A stretch of 64,000 bases of DNA from Bacillus mesophilus (GTDB taxonomy: Bacteria > Bacillota > Bacilli > Bacillales > SA4): contig NZ_JAAIWM010000005.1 of assembly GCF_011008845.1 (NCBI RefSeq), positions 1-64,000 on the forward strand, in the 5' to 3' direction. Below are positions 1 to 8,995 of this stretch, one piece after another; the stretch's first letter is position 1; each line of letters starts with the position of its first letter. Position numbers and translations under genes: made by a program. The notes under the pieces are model-generated. The model worked only from the letters and a program-made list of their open reading frames with translations, was not told where the DNA came from and searched no databases.

Positions 1-239
1 AATGAAGACAAAGTTAAAGGACCTGAGTCCCGTTGAATACAGGTCTCAGGTCCAACAAGCTGCTTAAAATATAATGTCTAACTTTTTTGGTTCACTTCAA
101 TCATAGCCGAGTTTTTGTTATTTGCGATTTTGTAAATATTTAAAGCAAGTGTGCCCCGCATAGGTTTCCTCTTTCACCTTCATAAACGAGCCCCTCCCCT
201 CATATTCTTTTGTATCATCTTTTTTAAAGGAGTACTAAC
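1..239. other. Non-coding stretch at window edge with one inverted repeat
   Basis: No convincing gene. GGACCTGAG at 19-27 pairs with CTCAGGTCC at 45-53, a 9-bp stem with a 17-nt loop. No T-tract follows, so it is not a typical terminator. AAAGGAG at about 226-232 is the ribosome binding site of the next gene. Confidence 0.4.
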
Positions 240-704
240 ATGCGTAGAAGAAGGAAGCCCATCAACCCTATAGCTATCATTGGTATGATTGTAATACCCC
301 TACTCATTTTTGGGGCTTACTCTTTAGTATTTTCGTCTAATAAAGCAGAGCAACTCGTCGAAAACTTTTATACATATGAACAACAGGGAAACTTCTCAGA
401 ATCCTGGGAGCTCTTCCACCCCATCATGAAAGAAAAGTTCACCCAAGGCGGCTACATCCAGGACCGCGCACACGTATTTATCGGGCATTTCGGTGCAGAC
501 ACCTTCTCCTATGAAATTGCCAAGCCCACCAAGATCAAAGACTGGAAAATGTCAAAAGACACCGAGCCTTTTAAGGTTGCCCATAAGTATCTCGTTACCA
601 CATCCTATAAAGGAAAGTACGGTGCCTTTCACTTTATACAAGAGGTTTATGTGGTAAAGGGTGAAGAAAATGAGTGGAATATTGTTTGGGATTATAATAA
701 ATGA
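240..704 (+). CDS. Small membrane-anchored hypothetical protein
   Basis: This is a 154-residue protein I do not recognise by family name. A basic start (MRRRRK) precedes one hydrophobic segment at about residues 10-31, so it is probably an N-terminally anchored protein with a soluble extracytoplasmic domain. That domain begins with AEQLVENFYTYEQQGNFSESWELFHP, a helix-turn pattern like NTF2/SnoaL-type or DUF4878-type folds seen in Bacillus lipoproteins and membrane proteins. That resemblance is an inference from pattern only. The start is supported by AAAGGAG 8 nt upstream. The stop codon lies 1 nt from a GGGACA-type palindrome. Confidence 0.75.
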   Translation: MRRRRKPINPIAIIGMIVIPLLIFGAYSLVFSSNKAEQLVENFYTYEQQGNFSESWELFHPIMKEKFTQGGYIQDRAHVFIGHFGADTFSYEIAKPTKIKDWKMSKDTEPFKVAHKYLVTTSYKGKYGAFHFIQEVYVVKGEENEWNIVWDYNK

Positions 705-705
705 T

Positions 706-727
706 GGGACAGCGTTTCCCGTGTCCC
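706..727. repeat. Family 1 palindrome, divergent copy
   Basis: GGGACA at 706-711 and TGTCCC at 722-727 enclose a non-standard centre. It begins 1 nt after the stop codon of the preceding gene. Confidence 0.55.
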
Positions 728-739
728 AAATGGTCCATA

Positions 740-758
740 GGGACAGGTACACTGTCCC
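740..758. repeat. Family 1 palindrome, short copy
   Basis: GGGACAGGTACACTGTCCC is the 19-nt core with a changed centre. The extra half-site expected on its left is decayed (GGTCCATA). Confidence 0.65.
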
Positions 759-841
759 AGCTTTAATTAAACAAGGCTACCCATTTCATCTCTAACTTTC
801 TACAGGATTGATAAACTACTTTTATACTATACCTCCAAGTA

Positions 842-868
842 GGGACAAGGAACCTGTCCCCTTGTCCC
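842..868 (-). repeat. Family 1 palindrome, doubled side right
   Basis: GGGACA, then AGGAACC, then TGTCCC-CT-TGTCCC. The doubled half faces the gene starting at 1081. Confidence 0.8.
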
Positions 869-1080
869 ACCGGACGAAAAAACGGCCGCCCCACTAGTAC
901 TTCCTTCCTATTAACTTTTAGAATTCTCTCATATACAATTAAGAAAAGATTGATAAAGGCAAATCCATTGAAAAGTGGAGACGCAAAACTATAGGGACTA
1001 AGGAACTATTCTATGTTTGCCAGCTGCCAACACGGGACACTTTATCAAGCTTCATTATGTTTTAAGGGAGAGGATAAAGA

Positions 1081-2157
1081 ATGAGAAGAAAATTAAAATC
1101 GATCGTAACTGCCGGTGTATTTGCAGGTGCTTTATTAGTGGGAACGTCTGCACATGCAAATACTGAACCAACACCAGTAGAATCAGGTTTAACACCAGAT
1201 CAATTCTTTTATTTTATGGACAAGCTTGCTGAAAATGCTCAATTATTCCTTACGCTTGATGATGAACAAATGCAGACAGAGCTACTATTGCAATTTGCTC
1301 AGGAACGTTTAGCGGAATCTACTAAAATGGTAGAAGAGGAAAAGCTAGAGTATGTTAATGAGCTAGTAGATGCTTACCTGGAAGCAATTGAAGAAGCAGA
1401 AGATTTAGTATCAGAAGTCGTGTTAGATGAATCCGTTGAGGAAGAAACAAAGGATGAGTTAACTGAGGAACTAGAAAATACGACTGTGATTGACGAGTCT
1501 ATTCAGGATTCCTTAGACGAAGAGAAGCTTGAAGAAGTCGTTGAAAAAACTGAGGAAGTAAAGCTTGTTGCTAATGTGGTTAAAGGCTTAGATCCTGAGA
1601 AAGTAACTGCTCTTCGTCAAGAAGGTCTTGGTTTTGGTCAAATTTCGAAAGTGATTGGTCTTGCTGAAGCAACTGGAAAAACGGAAGCTGAAATCCTAAG
1701 CATGTTGCAAGAAGGTAAAGGCTTCGGAGAAATCGCAAAAGAATTACAGGTTAAACTTTCTGATGTAGTGAAAAAAGGTAAAGGCCGAAACAAAGATTCA
1801 ATAGCTTCTGAGGAAGAAGATGTGACAGACGAAACGACCGAGTCAGAAGAAGTTTCAGAAACTGAAGAGGTTGTAACAGAAGAGGAAGCAGAAGTAGATA
1901 CTGACGTTAAGGAAGTTACTACTGAAGAAGAAACAACTGTTGAAGATGACGTACAGGTGGTAGCTGCTTCAACGACTACTGTTACAGAAAAACCAGAGCA
2001 AGCTGCTAAAGAGAAGAATTCAATTGCTACTGAAAAGAAAAAGGCTGCTGAAGAAAAGAAGAAAGCTGCTCAAGAGAAGAAGAAAGAAGCTCAGGAAAAC
2101 AAGAAAAACAATAAACAAAATGAAGATGAGTCAGAAGAAGAAAACGAAAACGAGTAA
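1081..2157 (+). CDS. Secreted DUF5667-like acidic protein
   Basis: This 358-residue protein has a clear Sec signal peptide (hydrophobic residues 10-24, AHA cleavage site near 26). Residues about 35-130 (FYFMDKLAENAQLFLTLD, FAQERLAE) fit the DUF5667 pattern of Gram-positive secreted proteins. A second predicted helical block (155-235) is followed by a low-complexity tail: an E/T/V-rich acidic stretch at about 240-300 and a Lys/Glu/Ala-rich stretch ending in acidic residues. The function is unknown; the tail would suit ion, polymer or wall interaction, but that is inference. A strong hairpin terminator follows at once, so it is probably monocistronic. Confidence 0.85.
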   Translation: MRRKLKSIVTAGVFAGALLVGTSAHANTEPTPVESGLTPDQFFYFMDKLAENAQLFLTLDDEQMQTELLLQFAQERLAESTKMVEEEKLEYVNELVDAYLEAIEEAEDLVSEVVLDESVEEETKDELTEELENTTVIDESIQDSLDEEKLEEVVEKTEEVKLVANVVKGLDPEKVTALRQEGLGFGQISKVIGLAEATGKTEAEILSMLQEGKGFGEIAKELQVKLSDVVKKGKGRNKDSIASEEEDVTDETTESEEVSETEEVVTEEEAEVDTDVKEVTTEEETTVEDDVQVVAASTTTVTEKPEQAAKEKNSIATEKKKAAEEKKKAAQEKKKEAQENKKNNKQNEDESEEENENE

Positions 2158-2162
2158 TGGAT

Positions 2163-2198
2163 AAAAAGCCCCGTCATCAGCAGATGACGGGGCTTTTT
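2163..2198 (+). terminator. Intrinsic terminator
   Basis: Stem AAAAAGCCCCGTCATC / GATGACGGGGCTTTTT with a short AGCA loop and a terminal T-run. It ends the DUF5667-like gene. Confidence 0.93.
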
Positions 2199-2278
2199 AT
2201 GCCCTCATATTATTGTTGGATATTAAGAAGGTATAATGTATAGATCTTCCTCGAACAATAAACTATGGAGGGGATATT

Positions 2279-2425
2279 ATGGATTATTTCGATGATCTAC
2301 CCAAGAGCGTGAAAAAAACATTAAGATATATCCAACAGGATATTAACTCTTTAGAAAAGCTGGAACAAATCGAAGCGTTAATCCTCGCTAAAATAAACAA
2401 AAAGAAGCAGGAATTTGTTGAGTAA
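2279..2425 (+). CDS. 48-residue small protein, unknown
   Basis: A short ORF with a good ribosome binding site (ATGGAGGGG, about 7 nt before ATG). It encodes a hydrophilic, amphipathic-helical protein starting MDYFDDLPKSVKKTLRYIQQ and ending KKKQEFVE. It has no signal peptide or membrane segment. I do not recognise a family. It stands alone between a terminator and a family 1 palindrome, on the strand opposite the next large gene. A possible promoter is AAGGTATAATG near 2228-2238. The strong Shine-Dalgarno, charge pattern and clean frame support it as real. Confidence 0.65.
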   Translation: MDYFDDLPKSVKKTLRYIQQDINSLEKLEQIEALILAKINKKKQEFVE

Positions 2426-2488
2426 TCTGGTACAAGGAGAAAGGTTTTGTGTCCCAGATGGTTGGTGAACGTAATCTTCAAAACAATA

Positions 2489-2515
2489 GGGACAAGGTTT
2501 CTGTCCCCTTGTCCC
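2489..2515 (-). repeat. Family 1 palindrome overlapping a stop codon
   Basis: GGGACA, then AGGTTTC, then TGTCCC-CT-TGTCCC. The doubled side faces the minus-strand gene on the right, and its last base is the G of that gene's TAG stop codon. Confidence 0.85.
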
Positions 2516-5500
2516 TAATATACCGTGACTGTTCTTGGTGCACTTATTCTTCCTTTTGAGTCTTTCGCTGTTACTACTATCTTAGTGCCTTTTCTTTGTT
2601 TTGGGATAATGATCTTAAAATTACCATAGTAGTTTGCCTTTGCACTGTAAACTCTTGTGCCGATTTTGGCGCTAACAACTGCATATCTTTCTGTTTTTCC
2701 AGTTATACTGGTTGAGTAGTACCTGACAGCATTAACCGTTGGGATGTTAGGAGCCACACGTGTAACTTTAACTGCTCTTGCTACACTCATTTTTCCCAGT
2801 GAATCCTTTGCCACTACTGATATTGAAACTCCACTGTTTTGAATTGGAATAATTACTTTGTAATTTCCGTAAATATCTGCTCTAACGTTATAAATTTTGG
2901 TTCCAATTTTAACCGTAATATAGGCATATTTTTCTGTTTTTCCGGTTATGACTGCTGCCTTGTTGTTCACGGTGTTTACAACAGGCATATTAGGAGCTAT
3001 TCGTAGAACTTTTATTACTTTAGGAGAACTCTCTGCACCTTTTGAATCTTTCGATGTAACACCGACCGATGTACCACTATTTTGGACAGGTATCTTTACA
3101 ACAAAGTTTCCATACTGATTCGCTTTGCTACTATACGTTAGGGTGCCGATTTTTACACTGACCGTAGCATATGCTTCCGTTTTACCTGTAACTTGAGATT
3201 GCGTATTATAAATAGTTGCCACTGTTGGAATATTGGGTGCGATCCTCGCCACAATTATTTTCTTTTCAACACTTTGTAAGTTGGCGGAATCCATTGCTTT
3301 AACATAAATCGCTGTTCCTGTATTTTGGATAGGAATAACTAATTTAAAATATCCAGCTGTGTCTGCCTTAACCGTATATGTCTTAGCAGGAAACCGTACT
3401 GAAACTGTTGCATTCGGTTCCGTTTTACCTGAGATCAGGGAAGACTTATTATTCACCGCATTCACAGTCGGAATCGAAGGTGGTGTTACGTCCTTAACCG
3501 TCTTAACTACTGCCGTGCTAAATACTGTTCCACCAAAAGAAACAACTTTAAGAGTTGCTCCAGCTGGTTGAGTTGGAATAGAAACTGAAAACGTTCCGTC
3601 CACTTTGACAAACCCATGCCCAATTACCTGGTCATTTTTATAGATAACCATTTCAGTATTAGGTTTTCCTGTTCCATTTACAGTCGTTGATTGATCATTC
3701 ACTTCATCCACAACAGGAGCAGGAATTGGATTTGCTACATAAACATCGACTTCTGATATTGTTGTATTTTGTGATCCATCAATTGCTTCTAAACGAAGAG
3801 TATAGTAACCGTTATCTAGGTTGGATGTATTCCAATTTCCTAGTAATTCGGAAGCATACGCCCCCTCACTAACGATTATCCAACTTGTTGGCGATGTACC
3901 TAAGCCATAGCCAATTTTATAAGAAGTATTTTGATAGTCAGATATTGTTCCTTTTAGCTGAACGATTCCCTGTACCTGCTGGCCACTACTTGGGGATAAA
4001 TTTGTAATAGTAGGACCCTTACTGTCAGCAACGGATGCACTCATTGTTCTTGGCTCACCAAAATATCCAGTTCCTACGTGGTACATTTGCCATTTCAAAT
4101 CGTTTGTACCTAATGGCAAATCACTTGGTAATTCCGTATAAAAGGTTTTTGTTTGCCCTGATTTTATCTCATCATTTTCAGAGAGTGGAATGACAATTGA
4201 ATACCCTTCTGCTCTAAGCTCGTATCCTCCAGCAAGTGTCCATGTCTCCACACCCTTATTTTCTACACTAATGTTTATTGGCGTTCGAACTCCTGCCTCA
4301 ATACTGGAAGTGTATGAAGTCATTCCTTTTATAAAACTATCCTGAAGCTTTCTTGCTGTTACCACAACCGGTGCAGAAAAAGCTGAATAGTTGCTTTGAT
4401 GATACGTTTGATCACTTGCCTTTACAGATACATAGTAGTTTTGATTTGGTCCTAAGTAGGTGTCAGGTATTTTTATTGAAGTATTCGTGGTCGTACCCAT
4501 AAAAAAGGTTGAACCACCATCGTTTTCAACCTTCACGGTATATTCGACCGGAGATTGATCTCTTGAAGCATCCCAAGAAATAGTGAATTCTGAAACTAAC
4601 TCATTTGTTGCTTTTATATTATTGGGTATCGTCGGCGGAGTCATGTCAGGCAAGATCACATGCGAAATTTCAGATTGTGAGGATTCGCCATATGAATTAT
4701 AAGCAGAAACTTTAAAGTAATAGACATCTTTACGCTTAGATTGATCACCCAACAATTGATAAAGTGTACCCGGTGTATCCGACAACTCCGTTCCACTTCC
4801 ATCTTTTCTGAGTTGCCATTCACCATTTTCAATCTGTGCCTTTGTTGGCCAAATATTCTTCCCTAATGAAGACCACTTTGTTGCATTTCCATCATAAATT
4901 AACTCATATTCCTTACCATTATAAAGATACAATCGATAGCCAGTTGCACCAGGTACCGAAGACCAACTTAAGTCCACTTTACCTTGACTTGTATTTTGAA
5001 AGCCGGTCGAAATCGCACTTGGCTTAGTCGGCTTGGGAGAGTAGTTTACCTGCAGCACTGGTAATCCTAGAATTTTCTCATGTAACTTAGTAAAGTTCCT
5101 TTGGTTACTAGAAAGAGGTAATGAACTTTTAATACCTAGCCCATAGTTTGTTTCCGGATGTTGATACCAGCTGTGAACTAAGTCAGAAACATCCCACACC
5201 AAGTAAGGACCCATTACTGGGACCGAATTTGTCTTTGTTGCGACTGGAAGGGACGAAAGCAATGGCTTTGTAGACCATGTTACATCCTGTGCACTCCATT
5301 GTTGTTCAATCGCATGTACATGATAATTTTCATTTATATAATGATCGCAATAATAGCATGAATCCGTCGTTTGGTTGAGCTCATGTAGACGAAGCTTTGC
5401 CCCAATAAATAACCCTCCATTTAGCGATGGCAGACCTTGACCAACCTGAATATAAGACTCCGATTGAGAAACTCCATCATCTCCAATCACGATTTTGTTT

Positions 5501-5787
5501 TCTTTAGAGAAGTTCACATCTGGAGCACCTTCAGAAACATAGGTTACTGTACCCGTTGTCGCATCAATAGAGGTCTTTTGCTCCCAAACTGATGTTTCTG
5601 GATTTTGCATGAACATCGAATACGGAAAAATTTCCACCGTTTCTGAAAGATTTCCATTCACATACGTTCGACTGTACTCATCACGCTGAACGTTCGTAGT
5701 GCCTCCAAAAACCTGTAACGGAAATACCGAGATCAACAGAGAGAAGATAATTAGCAGTAAGGCTACTCTTTTAATAATTCTACTCAT
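2515..5787 (-). CDS. Secreted DNRLRE / fibronectin III / Ig-repeat wall protein
   Basis: The protein has 1090 residues when started at MSRIIKRV; GAAGGAG lies 8 nt upstream of this ATG, and an ATG 7 codons earlier lacks a site. Order of parts: signal peptide (1-30); a WapA-like N-terminal segment; a DNRLRE-type domain at about 80-240 with a CYYC pair, WSAQDVTWS and VWDVSDLVHSW; two FN3-like modules (about 250-480); a CARDB-like module; an Ig module; and about 400 C-terminal residues of five repeats of about 79 residues (GKTE.YA.VSVKIGT.Y..KA...GNF.V.IP.QN.GT). No LPXTG or SLH anchor is visible. An adhesin or structural wall protein is likely. Its TAG stop shares a base with a palindrome. Confidence 0.85.
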   Translation of the reverse strand: MSRIIKRVALLLIIFSLLISVFPLQVFGGTTNVQRDEYSRTYVNGNLSETVEIFPYSMFMQNPETSVWEQKTSIDATTGTVTYVSEGAPDVNFSKENKIVIGDDGVSQSESYIQVGQGLPSLNGGLFIGAKLRLHELNQTTDSCYYCDHYINENYHVHAIEQQWSAQDVTWSTKPLLSSLPVATKTNSVPVMGPYLVWDVSDLVHSWYQHPETNYGLGIKSSLPLSSNQRNFTKLHEKILGLPVLQVNYSPKPTKPSAISTGFQNTSQGKVDLSWSSVPGATGYRLYLYNGKEYELIYDGNATKWSSLGKNIWPTKAQIENGEWQLRKDGSGTELSDTPGTLYQLLGDQSKRKDVYYFKVSAYNSYGESSQSEISHVILPDMTPPTIPNNIKATNELVSEFTISWDASRDQSPVEYTVKVENDGGSTFFMGTTTNTSIKIPDTYLGPNQNYYVSVKASDQTYHQSNYSAFSAPVVVTARKLQDSFIKGMTSYTSSIEAGVRTPINISVENKGVETWTLAGGYELRAEGYSIVIPLSENDEIKSGQTKTFYTELPSDLPLGTNDLKWQMYHVGTGYFGEPRTMSASVADSKGPTITNLSPSSGQQVQGIVQLKGTISDYQNTSYKIGYGLGTSPTSWIIVSEGAYASELLGNWNTSNLDNGYYTLRLEAIDGSQNTTISEVDVYVANPIPAPVVDEVNDQSTTVNGTGKPNTEMVIYKNDQVIGHGFVKVDGTFSVSIPTQPAGATLKVVSFGGTVFSTAVVKTVKDVTPPSIPTVNAVNNKSSLISGKTEPNATVSVRFPAKTYTVKADTAGYFKLVIPIQNTGTAIYVKAMDSANLQSVEKKIIVARIAPNIPTVATIYNTQSQVTGKTEAYATVSVKIGTLTYSSKANQYGNFVVKIPVQNSGTSVGVTSKDSKGAESSPKVIKVLRIAPNMPVVNTVNNKAAVITGKTEKYAYITVKIGTKIYNVRADIYGNYKVIIPIQNSGVSISVVAKDSLGKMSVARAVKVTRVAPNIPTVNAVRYYSTSITGKTERYAVVSAKIGTRVYSAKANYYGNFKIIIPKQRKGTKIVVTAKDSKGRISAPRTVTVY

Positions 5788-5859
5788 TTCAAGTGCTCCT
5801 TCAACCATAGATAGTAAAATTATATCACCCTAAATCATAGTTGAATATAGGATAAATTA

Positions 5860-5886
5860 GGGTCAAAGGGACAGGTACCTTGTCCC
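5860..5886 (+). repeat. Family 1 palindrome, doubled side left
   Basis: GGGTCA-AA-GGGACAGGTACC-T-TGTCCC, with one substitution in the outer half. The doubled side faces the start of the gene at 5787, 72 nt away. Confidence 0.8.
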
Positions 5887-6035
5887 AAACGTACATCATT
5901 AAATTTAATTCGAATCCTTTATATTGTCTTTGTAAACTTGGTCTCCATGATACGATAGCTTAATAGAAACTACCTTTTCCAGCTAACGTAAAAGAGCAGC
6001 TGCATAAGCAACCACCCTCCTTGATTTATTTTCCT

Positions 6036-7733
6036 TTAATATTCTCTTTCAATATAAGGCTGTTCTTTTAGATGATCTGTCATTTCTTCTATAGTATCTG
6101 CTAGTCCGTCATATTCAAATAGTTCTTGAGGAAATGAAATGACCAATTCGTTAGATCTATTATAAATTTCAGCAATTCGCTTGCGGCCTTTTTTTCTTAA
6201 CGTCATTTTTTTGATTTGGTGTAGTTCTATTTCACCGGTTTGTTTTGCAGTGTGAACGCTTAGTTTAGTGCCAACAATTCGGACATATGATTTTCTGTCT
6301 CTCAAGAATTTATACGTAAATTGGATGGCATACGCAGTAATTGCAGATGTAATTCCGACTGGGAGGATTCCGGTTTCAAAGTCTGTTGCAAAATGGAAAA
6401 TCCACAATCCTAGAATAACTGCATACGTGGTTAACCACTTTTTAGGAAACACATATATTTCTTCATATTGAAGTTCATCTTGAAGGCTTTCTTTCAGTCT
6501 TTTACGCCTTGCCATGAATTCTTCTTTATATTGATTTATTTTTTCCTCATTAAACTCTTCTTCCGTTATATACGTTCCATCCCACATTTCTATACAATCA
6601 GGAACTTCAAGAGGAAATGCCCCTACCCATCCCACATAGGTTGCTTGATCTACACTTTCAATAGCTGCCATATAGAACCGAATGGGTTGACCGTAATCAT
6701 TTTCCATATCTAGATAATCCACAATCTCAACGTTCATTGGGACACCTTCGAAGTCATCAGAAAGCCTAACATGTTGAAACATGTTAGAGCGAGCGATTAC
6801 TAACTGCTTTTCTCCACCATTTAAAAACAGGTGCTCTTTTCTCAACCTTGAAAGTCCACTATGCACAAGAGAAGTTGTTTCAACATTAAGTGTTAATTTT
6901 TCTAACAATTGTTGATCATACGCTTCACCGTATTGCATGGTTGAGATCAATGCCCGTGTTGCTAAGGTCGGATCATTCCATGTCATTACTTCATTAAATA
7001 TTTTTTGTATCTCATTGTTATAGTGATAGGTTAATAGCATCAGAAACGTTTCCATCTGATAACGAATTTCTAAATAACTTTCATCCCAGCTAAAATAGAC
7101 ATTTTTCAAACTGTAAGAATCATTATAGGCAAGATATTCTTCTTTAAGATTTGAGAAATGTTGGAGAAGATTCGGAAGTATGAATGCTTTATGAAAGTCT
7201 CTGATCAACTCATTCTCGTATCCATATAAAATCAAGAAATACATAGAGTGTTTATATTCTTCGCTTGATATCAACGGATAATGTTTTTCGACTATTTTTT
7301 TCACCCAATAAGGATATTCACGTAAAGCTTCTGGAATCAATACAGCCTCTCCTGTTGGAGCATATTGATCTAAAGTATCCATGATAGCTAGTAAATTGTT
7401 TTCTTCTTCAAATGAGCAAAGAAAATAAAATGCCCTCACTTTTGCTTCATAACTTAACCCCTTGTAATTTTGAACAATAGCATCAACAACCTCAGGAATC
7501 TGGTAGTCACTCATGAAATTCACTAGCCATAGGCTAGGATCATCCCAATCCTCCCCTGTTGTCGAAAAAGGATAAGCGGCAGTTTCAGCTATTTTTTCAA
7601 AAATACTAAACTCTAATTCCACATCATCATTTTCCTTGAAATCATTTAATTGTGATAATGCTTGATATCGTTTGTCCGGATTTTCATCCTTTATATCTTT
7701 TAATATTTGTTTTAGTTTTGATTCAAAAGACAT
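6036..7733 (-). CDS. Large hypothetical protein with helical N-terminus and C-terminal membrane pair
   Basis: A 565-residue protein I do not recognise. Residues 1 to about 290 are helix-rich and Leu/Glu-spaced, like an irregular HEAT-type solenoid (DKRYQALSQLNDF, KVRAFYFLCSFEEENN). A mixed region (300-410) follows. Two hydrophobic segments at about 437-455 and 460-480 are followed by about 80 residues with the look of a bacterial PH domain (VRIVGTKLSVHTAKQTGEIELHQIKKMTLRKKG). The N-terminal part is therefore probably cytoplasmic and membrane-tethered. The start is supported by GGAAGGTGAG. It stands alone between palindromes; its role is unknown. Confidence 0.75.
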   Translation of the reverse strand: MSFESKLKQILKDIKDENPDKRYQALSQLNDFKENDDVELEFSIFEKIAETAAYPFSTTGEDWDDPSLWLVNFMSDYQIPEVVDAIVQNYKGLSYEAKVRAFYFLCSFEEENNLLAIMDTLDQYAPTGEAVLIPEALREYPYWVKKIVEKHYPLISSEEYKHSMYFLILYGYENELIRDFHKAFILPNLLQHFSNLKEEYLAYNDSYSLKNVYFSWDESYLEIRYQMETFLMLLTYHYNNEIQKIFNEVMTWNDPTLATRALISTMQYGEAYDQQLLEKLTLNVETTSLVHSGLSRLRKEHLFLNGGEKQLVIARSNMFQHVRLSDDFEGVPMNVEIVDYLDMENDYGQPIRFYMAAIESVDQATYVGWVGAFPLEVPDCIEMWDGTYITEEEFNEEKINQYKEEFMARRKRLKESLQDELQYEEIYVFPKKWLTTYAVILGLWIFHFATDFETGILPVGITSAITAYAIQFTYKFLRDRKSYVRIVGTKLSVHTAKQTGEIELHQIKKMTLRKKGRKRIAEIYNRSNELVISFPQELFEYDGLADTIEEMTDHLKEQPYIEREY

Positions 7734-7828
7734 ACTCTCTCACCTTCCATGCCTAATAAATATCTGTAAATTCTCATAGATTATATACTGTTTTTCAAAT
7801 TCTAGATAGATGGGAAACACAGCCAAAT

Positions 7829-7855
7829 GGGACAAAGGGACAGGTACCTTGTCCC
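7829..7855 (+). repeat. Family 1 palindrome, doubled side left
   Basis: GGGACA-AA-GGGACAGGTACC-T-TGTCCC, 95 nt upstream of the minus-strand gene starting at 7733. The doubled side faces that gene. Confidence 0.88.
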
Positions 7856-8150
7856 AGAGACTAAATAAGCTCCTCCCCATTTAAATTACTGAGGACTAGA
7901 CTCTAATATTCTTATCAATTGTGAGTGATGGGTTTTAAAAAAGATAGATACTAAACCTTCGAGGTGATAGAATACATTAAAAAGGTTTTCAATGTAGTGA
8001 TATGGAGGTTGTTGCCACGAATATCCATCGCCGATTATTGCAATTGTGGTTCTGGATGGATAACAAACCAATTTAAAAATAAACCGCTTTTTACCATTTA
8101 TTCCTCTTACTTTTATTTTAAAAATTATCTATTAAAGAGGTTGATGAAAG

Positions 8151-8792
8151 TTGACAATGGAATCAAAAGAGCAAACTATTTTTAATCACATTGGTAATAA
8201 AATTAATACAGATGATCGAGTCATTAACATTATTGCAAGATTAGAAGAACCACTAATCGTTGTTTTAGGAAATGTTTTAAGCGATGAAGAATGTGATGAA
8301 CTTATCTGTTTATCAAAGGACCGGATAAACCGTTCTAAGATTGGAACCGTTCGTGGAGAAGATGAACTACGAACCAGTAGTAGCATGTTTTTTCAAGAGG
8401 GTGAAAGTGATCTAGTCACTAGAGTTGAAAAAAGAGTCTCTCAAATCATGAATATCCCTGTTGCACATGGTGAAGGACTGCAAATTCTTAATTATAAAAT
8501 TGGCCAAGAATATAAAGCTCACTTCGATTTCTTTACTTCCACTAACAAAGCAGTGACGAATCCTAGGATTAGTACACTCGTTATGTACTTGAATGATGTC
8601 GAGGAAGGTGGCGAGACCTACTTCCCTACTCTTAAATTATCGGTATCGCCGCAAAAAGGCATGGCTGTTTATTTCGAGTATTTCTATGACGATCAAGCCT
8701 TAAATGAACTAACCTTACATGGCGGAGGCCCTGTAATTGTTGGGGATAAATGGGCGGCTACACAGTGGATGAGAAGGAAGAGTGTGAGATAA
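8151..8792 (+). CDS. Prolyl 4-hydroxylase-like 2-oxoglutarate/Fe(II) dioxygenase
   Basis: A 213-residue cytoplasmic enzyme of the P4Hc family, close in layout to the Bacillus anthracis-type prolyl 4-hydroxylase. The iron ligands are visible as H124-x-D126 (AHFDFF) and H190 (TLHGGGPV), and the 2-oxoglutarate-binding Lys as K200 (GDKWAATQW). It would hydroxylate a proline or related residue on a protein or peptide; the substrate cannot be told. The start is TTG at 8151, 10 nt after AAAGAGG; ATG at 8157 is the alternative. It is monocistronic, with a palindrome 4 nt after its stop. Confidence 0.88.
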   Translation: MTMESKEQTIFNHIGNKINTDDRVINIIARLEEPLIVVLGNVLSDEECDELICLSKDRINRSKIGTVRGEDELRTSSSMFFQEGESDLVTRVEKRVSQIMNIPVAHGEGLQILNYKIGQEYKAHFDFFTSTNKAVTNPRISTLVMYLNDVEEGGETYFPTLKLSVSPQKGMAVYFEYFYDDQALNELTLHGGGPVIVGDKWAATQWMRRKSVR

Positions 8793-8796
8793 GGCT

Positions 8797-8822
8797 GGGA
8801 CAAGGGACATACACCTTGTCCC
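8797..8822 (+). repeat. Family 1 palindrome, doubled side left; left arm of a doublet
   Basis: GGGACA-A-GGGACATACACC-T-TGTCCC. It starts 4 nt after the preceding stop and forms an inverted pair with 8879-8905 (109 nt overall). Confidence 0.82.
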
Positions 8823-8878
8823 TTATCTTTTTCTTTGCTAAATATAATATTACCTATTAGTAGACCAACAAAGGAGCC

Positions 8879-8905
8879 GGGACACTGTACCTGTCCCTCT
8901 GTCCC
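8879..8905 (-). repeat. Family 1 palindrome, doubled side right; right arm of a doublet
   Basis: GGGACA-CTGTACC-TGTCCC-TC-TGTCCC. The doubled side faces the DMT transporter start at 8996. Between the two arms, TTCTTTGCT-like and AACAAAGGA-like stretches extend the inverted symmetry. Confidence 0.85.
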
Positions 8906-8995
8906 GCAAAAAAAATCTCCCCACATAAACAAAATCTATATATAATATTATTTAGGAAAGCGAAATATTAATTTTAACAAGAAAGAAGTGTAGGG

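Larger units (their letters stand above)
705..1080. other. Intergenic region with decayed palindrome cluster
   Basis: 376 nt without a gene. It holds family 1 palindromes at 706-727, 740-758 and 842-868. The last 200 nt before the next gene contain a lone GGGACAC at 1034 and an AGGGAGAGG ribosome binding site at about 1065-1073. I see no riboswitch-like structure. Confidence 0.5.

Noticed and set aside
7964-8185. 73-codon open frame upstream of the prolyl hydroxylase gene
   Set aside because: It overlaps the real start region, has no family resemblance and an unlikely amino acid composition.
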